The notes under the pieces are model-generated. The model did no database searches. It was not told the DNA's origin and was given only the letters and a program-made list of their open reading frames with translations. From Rhodospirillaceae bacterium (GTDB lineage: Bacteria > Pseudomonadota > Alphaproteobacteria > UBA7985), in assembly GCA_002700865.1 (NCBI GenBank), contig PAFB01000107.1, positions 1 through 16,393 of the forward strand: a stretch of 16,393 nucleotides of DNA. Reading direction: 5' to 3'. Positions 14,876 to 16,393 of the stretch are shown piece by piece (within the stretch, counting starts at the first letter, position 1; each line of letters begins with the position of its first letter). The position numbers were made by a program, and so were the translations under genes.

Positions 14876-14945
14876 GACAGTGATCCCGTGTCGTTAAGGG
14901 AAATTCTGCGCTGCAAGTAACAGCGTACCCGAATACAGGCAATCT

Positions 14946-15485
14946 TTAGCCAAGCGGAACCGCTATGAACTCGGGCGCGTAGTCGGGGTCTTCTTTGGCT
15001 GAAGCGACAGGGACAATGCACGGAACTTCCATCATCTCCACCCACCACTCAGCCAGATCATCATCGACAGAGGCCCGCATCTCAGCCGCGGATGCCGCCC
15101 GTAAATCGCCGAAAAACAGCGCGTCGGCTCCGCGCTCGCCTGCCTGCATAGCCTGATCGCGCGAAGAAAGCCCGGCGGCGAGGATCTGCATGTCGGGGAA
15201 ATCGTCGCGCAAAGCCTGATCAGCCGCCATATCGAACGACACGAACCCATCCACGCCATTGGGCGGCAAGTCTTCACCGTCTTCAGCCAGCGAAGCCGTT
15301 ATCAGGGCGCATTGCTCGCTCGCGCACAGCGTTATCCAGTCAACCAGCTTGGCCGTGGCCGGATTGGTGTCCTGGGGCAGGCGAAGGATTACTGCGACGC
15401 CGTCCAGTGCCGTCGGCAGGGGCGTTTCTCCGAGGGTGGCGATGTGCACCAACTGTGGTCCTTCGTCGTCTTCCATCGTCGCCAT
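14946..15485 (-). CDS. Degenerate thiamine-phosphate-synthase-like (ThiE/TenI fold) protein
   Basis: A 179-residue protein resembling the Rhodobacterales proteins annotated thiamine phosphate synthase. The opening EDDEGPQLVHIAT (5-17), GVDGFVSFD (77-85), ILAAGLSSRDQAMQAGERGADALFFGD (from 101) and EWWVEMMEVP (146-155) follow the strand-helix order of a ThiE barrel. The final part is shortened: the glycine-rich phosphate-binding GGI segment expected after EVP is absent, as are the usual basic diphosphate-contact residues. It is also shorter than typical ThiE (about 210). It is therefore probably not an active ThiE. I start at the ATG 15485-15483, one base after the stop of the upstream gene, rather than at the longer open frame to 15602, which would lie inside that gene. 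AGGA lies about 11 bases upstream. Confidence 0.6.
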   Translation of the reverse strand: MATMEDDEGPQLVHIATLGETPLPTALDGVAVILRLPQDTNPATAKLVDWITLCASEQCALITASLAEDGEDLPPNGVDGFVSFDMAADQALRDDFPDMQILAAGLSSRDQAMQAGERGADALFFGDLRAASAAEMRASVDDDLAEWWVEMMEVPCIVPVASAKEDPDYAPEFIAVPLG

Positions 15486-15486
15486 G

Positions 15487-15924
15487 TCAGGGGGTATCCT
15501 CGTGTTCTCGTGACGTTGGTTTAGCAGACTTTGCCGCGCGTTTCTGCTGCCGTGTTGGCAGGGTGGGGGTCCAGACTTCTGCGACCAAGGGCCGCTCAGC
15601 AATCACGATGCCGCCGTTGGCCTCAGCGTAGCGGCTCAAGTCGTCAAAAGCCGGGTGATCCGCGGCGCAATAGATCCGCGCTAAACCCTTTTCCAACGCT
15701 TGCAAAGCATAGCCCGGGGCCTTGGTTGCATCCACCAGCAGGACCGCCCTTGAATGCCAGGCCTTCAGCGCCGCCTGCAAGTCCAGCGCCCAATCGGGGC
15801 CGAGCATGGGGAGGGCGTTGGGCGGGGTTAAGAACACGGGTGGCGCTCCTTGCGCCGGGTCGCGTTCGGCAAGCGCGACAGTGTAGGTCAGCTCAACCAC
15901 GACACCGCGCTGCTCCGCCGACAT
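15487..15924 (-). CDS. Hypothetical protein between tkt and the ThiE-like gene
   Basis: I do not recognise a named family for this 145-residue protein. It alternates strand-like and helix-like segments (VVELTYTVAL near 9-18, SRAVLLVDAT near 58-67, GLARIYCAAD near 79-88, GGIVIAERPL near 103-112), suggesting an alpha/beta fold, possibly part of a barrel like its downstream partner. The last 25 residues are a polar tail with a basic cluster (RQQKRAAKSAK). No signal peptide or membrane helix is seen. The ATG at 15924-15922 lies 12 bases after the transketolase stop, and its own stop is one base from the start of the ThiE-like gene. This packing makes it a real gene of the tkt-efp operon. The two small proteins may work together. 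Confidence 0.75.
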   Translation of the reverse strand: MSAEQRGVVVELTYTVALAERDPAQGAPPVFLTPPNALPMLGPDWALDLQAALKAWHSRAVLLVDATKAPGYALQALEKGLARIYCAADHPAFDDLSRYAEANGGIVIAERPLVAEVWTPTLPTRQQKRAAKSAKPTSREHEDTP

Positions 15925-15936
15925 GGCTCTGCAGCT

Positions 15937-16393
15937 TTACAGGCTATCCAGAACCGCCTGAACGATGGCTTCCTTGGTGATGCCGAAGTGTTCGTAAAGT
16001 TGCTCAGCCGGAGCAGAAGCCCCGAACTGGTCGCCCACCCCGATAAAGATACCATCCTCGCGGATAAACCGGCGCCAGCCAAAGTCGGAACCGGCTTCTA
16101 CCGCGATCCGCAGGCTGCCGGGGCTGAGCACTTCCTCGCGGTAGTGCGCGGGCTGCTGCTCAAACAGCTCCCAGCTGGTCAGGGAGATCACGGCCGTTGC
16201 GATGTTATGGTCACGCTCCAACTCTTCCTGAGCCTCAACCGCGATGCTCAGCTCAGTGCCGCTGCCGATCAGCGTCACTTTTCGCTCGTCCATTGCCGGG
16301 CGGTAGATGTAGCCGCCCGTGGCTGAGTAGTTTTCGCCAATCAGATGACGTAAGGCGGGCACCTTCTGACGAGACAGGGCGATGACCGAGGGA
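15937..16393 (-). CDS. tkt: Transketolase, C-terminal part (5' end beyond the window)
   Basis: The visible 152 codons are the C-terminal domain of a transketolase; the frame stays open to the right edge. The fragment begins PSVIALSRQKVPALRH, the end of the pyrimidine-binding domain. The C-terminal domain follows: VTLIGSGTELSIAVEAQEEL, a helix, AVISLTSWELFEQQP, and the characteristic RIAVEAGSDFGWRRFI with the closing FGASAPAEQLYEHFGIT and VLDSL. Transketolase moves two-carbon ketol units between sugar phosphates using thiamine diphosphate in the pentose-phosphate and Calvin pathways. The thiamine-binding and catalytic N-terminal regions are outside the window. It is the first visible gene of the run tkt, hypothetical, ThiE-like, efp, suhB. 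Confidence 0.95.
   Translation of the reverse strand, partial: PSVIALSRQKVPALRHLIGENYSATGGYIYRPAMDERKVTLIGSGTELSIAVEAQEELERDHNIATAVISLTSWELFEQQPAHYREEVLSPGSLRIAVEAGSDFGWRRFIREDGIFIGVGDQFGASAPAEQLYEHFGITKEAIVQAVLDSL

Noticed and set aside
15486..15602. Longer form of the ThiE-like protein, starting at 15602
   Set aside because: The extension is a shadow frame inside the upstream gene, and the start at 15485 follows that gene's stop by one base and matches the family N-terminus.

Overview
The window looks like a chromosomal housekeeping stretch of an alphaproteobacterium, most likely Rhodobacterales (Roseobacter/Paracoccaceae type). This rests on gene content: a COQ9-type gene divergent from rpsU, an ABC1 kinase next to an M3 oligoendopeptidase, a DUF1013/TrcR-type regulator, efp directly followed by an inositol monophosphatase, and fairly high-GC codon use. 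I see no tRNA, rRNA, insertion sequence, prophage or CRISPR array. Coding density is high, and no gene-free gap exceeds about 260 bases.

Layout. At the left edge a truncated COQ9-like gene (minus) faces away from rpsU and a CDP-alcohol phosphatidyltransferase (plus). The phosphatidyltransferase runs head-on into an ABC1/UbiB-type kinase, and the two stop codons share the four bases CTAG. All remaining genes lie on the minus strand. In transcription order, right to left, they are: transketolase (cut by the right edge), an unknown 145-residue protein, a degenerate thiamine-phosphate-synthase-like protein, efp and an inositol monophosphatase (tightly packed, probably one operon); then a secreted Ala/Thr-rich protein with a diverged OmpA-like end; then a MotA/ExbB-like membrane protein followed 9 bases later by a MotB-like protein with a very long coiled coil and an OmpA domain; then rpmE (L31), a small heat-shock protein, an unknown membrane protein, TrcR, oligoendopeptidase F and the ABC1 kinase.

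How the parts work together. The MotA/MotB-like pair has the architecture of an ion-driven inner-membrane motor that grips peptidoglycan. The secreted OmpA-like protein just upstream may belong to the same envelope system. This is the best candidate for an under-described system. The small heat-shock gene has a leader that folds on paper into the ROSE RNA-thermometer pattern: a terminal hairpin sequesters the Shine-Dalgarno through a UUGCU motif with a bulged G, preceded by two stronger hairpins. Good Rho-independent terminators separate TrcR from pepF, the heat-shock gene from the unknown membrane gene, and the OmpA-like gene from the motor pair, which defines several independent transcription units. 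All functional calls come from reading motifs by eye; no database search was run.
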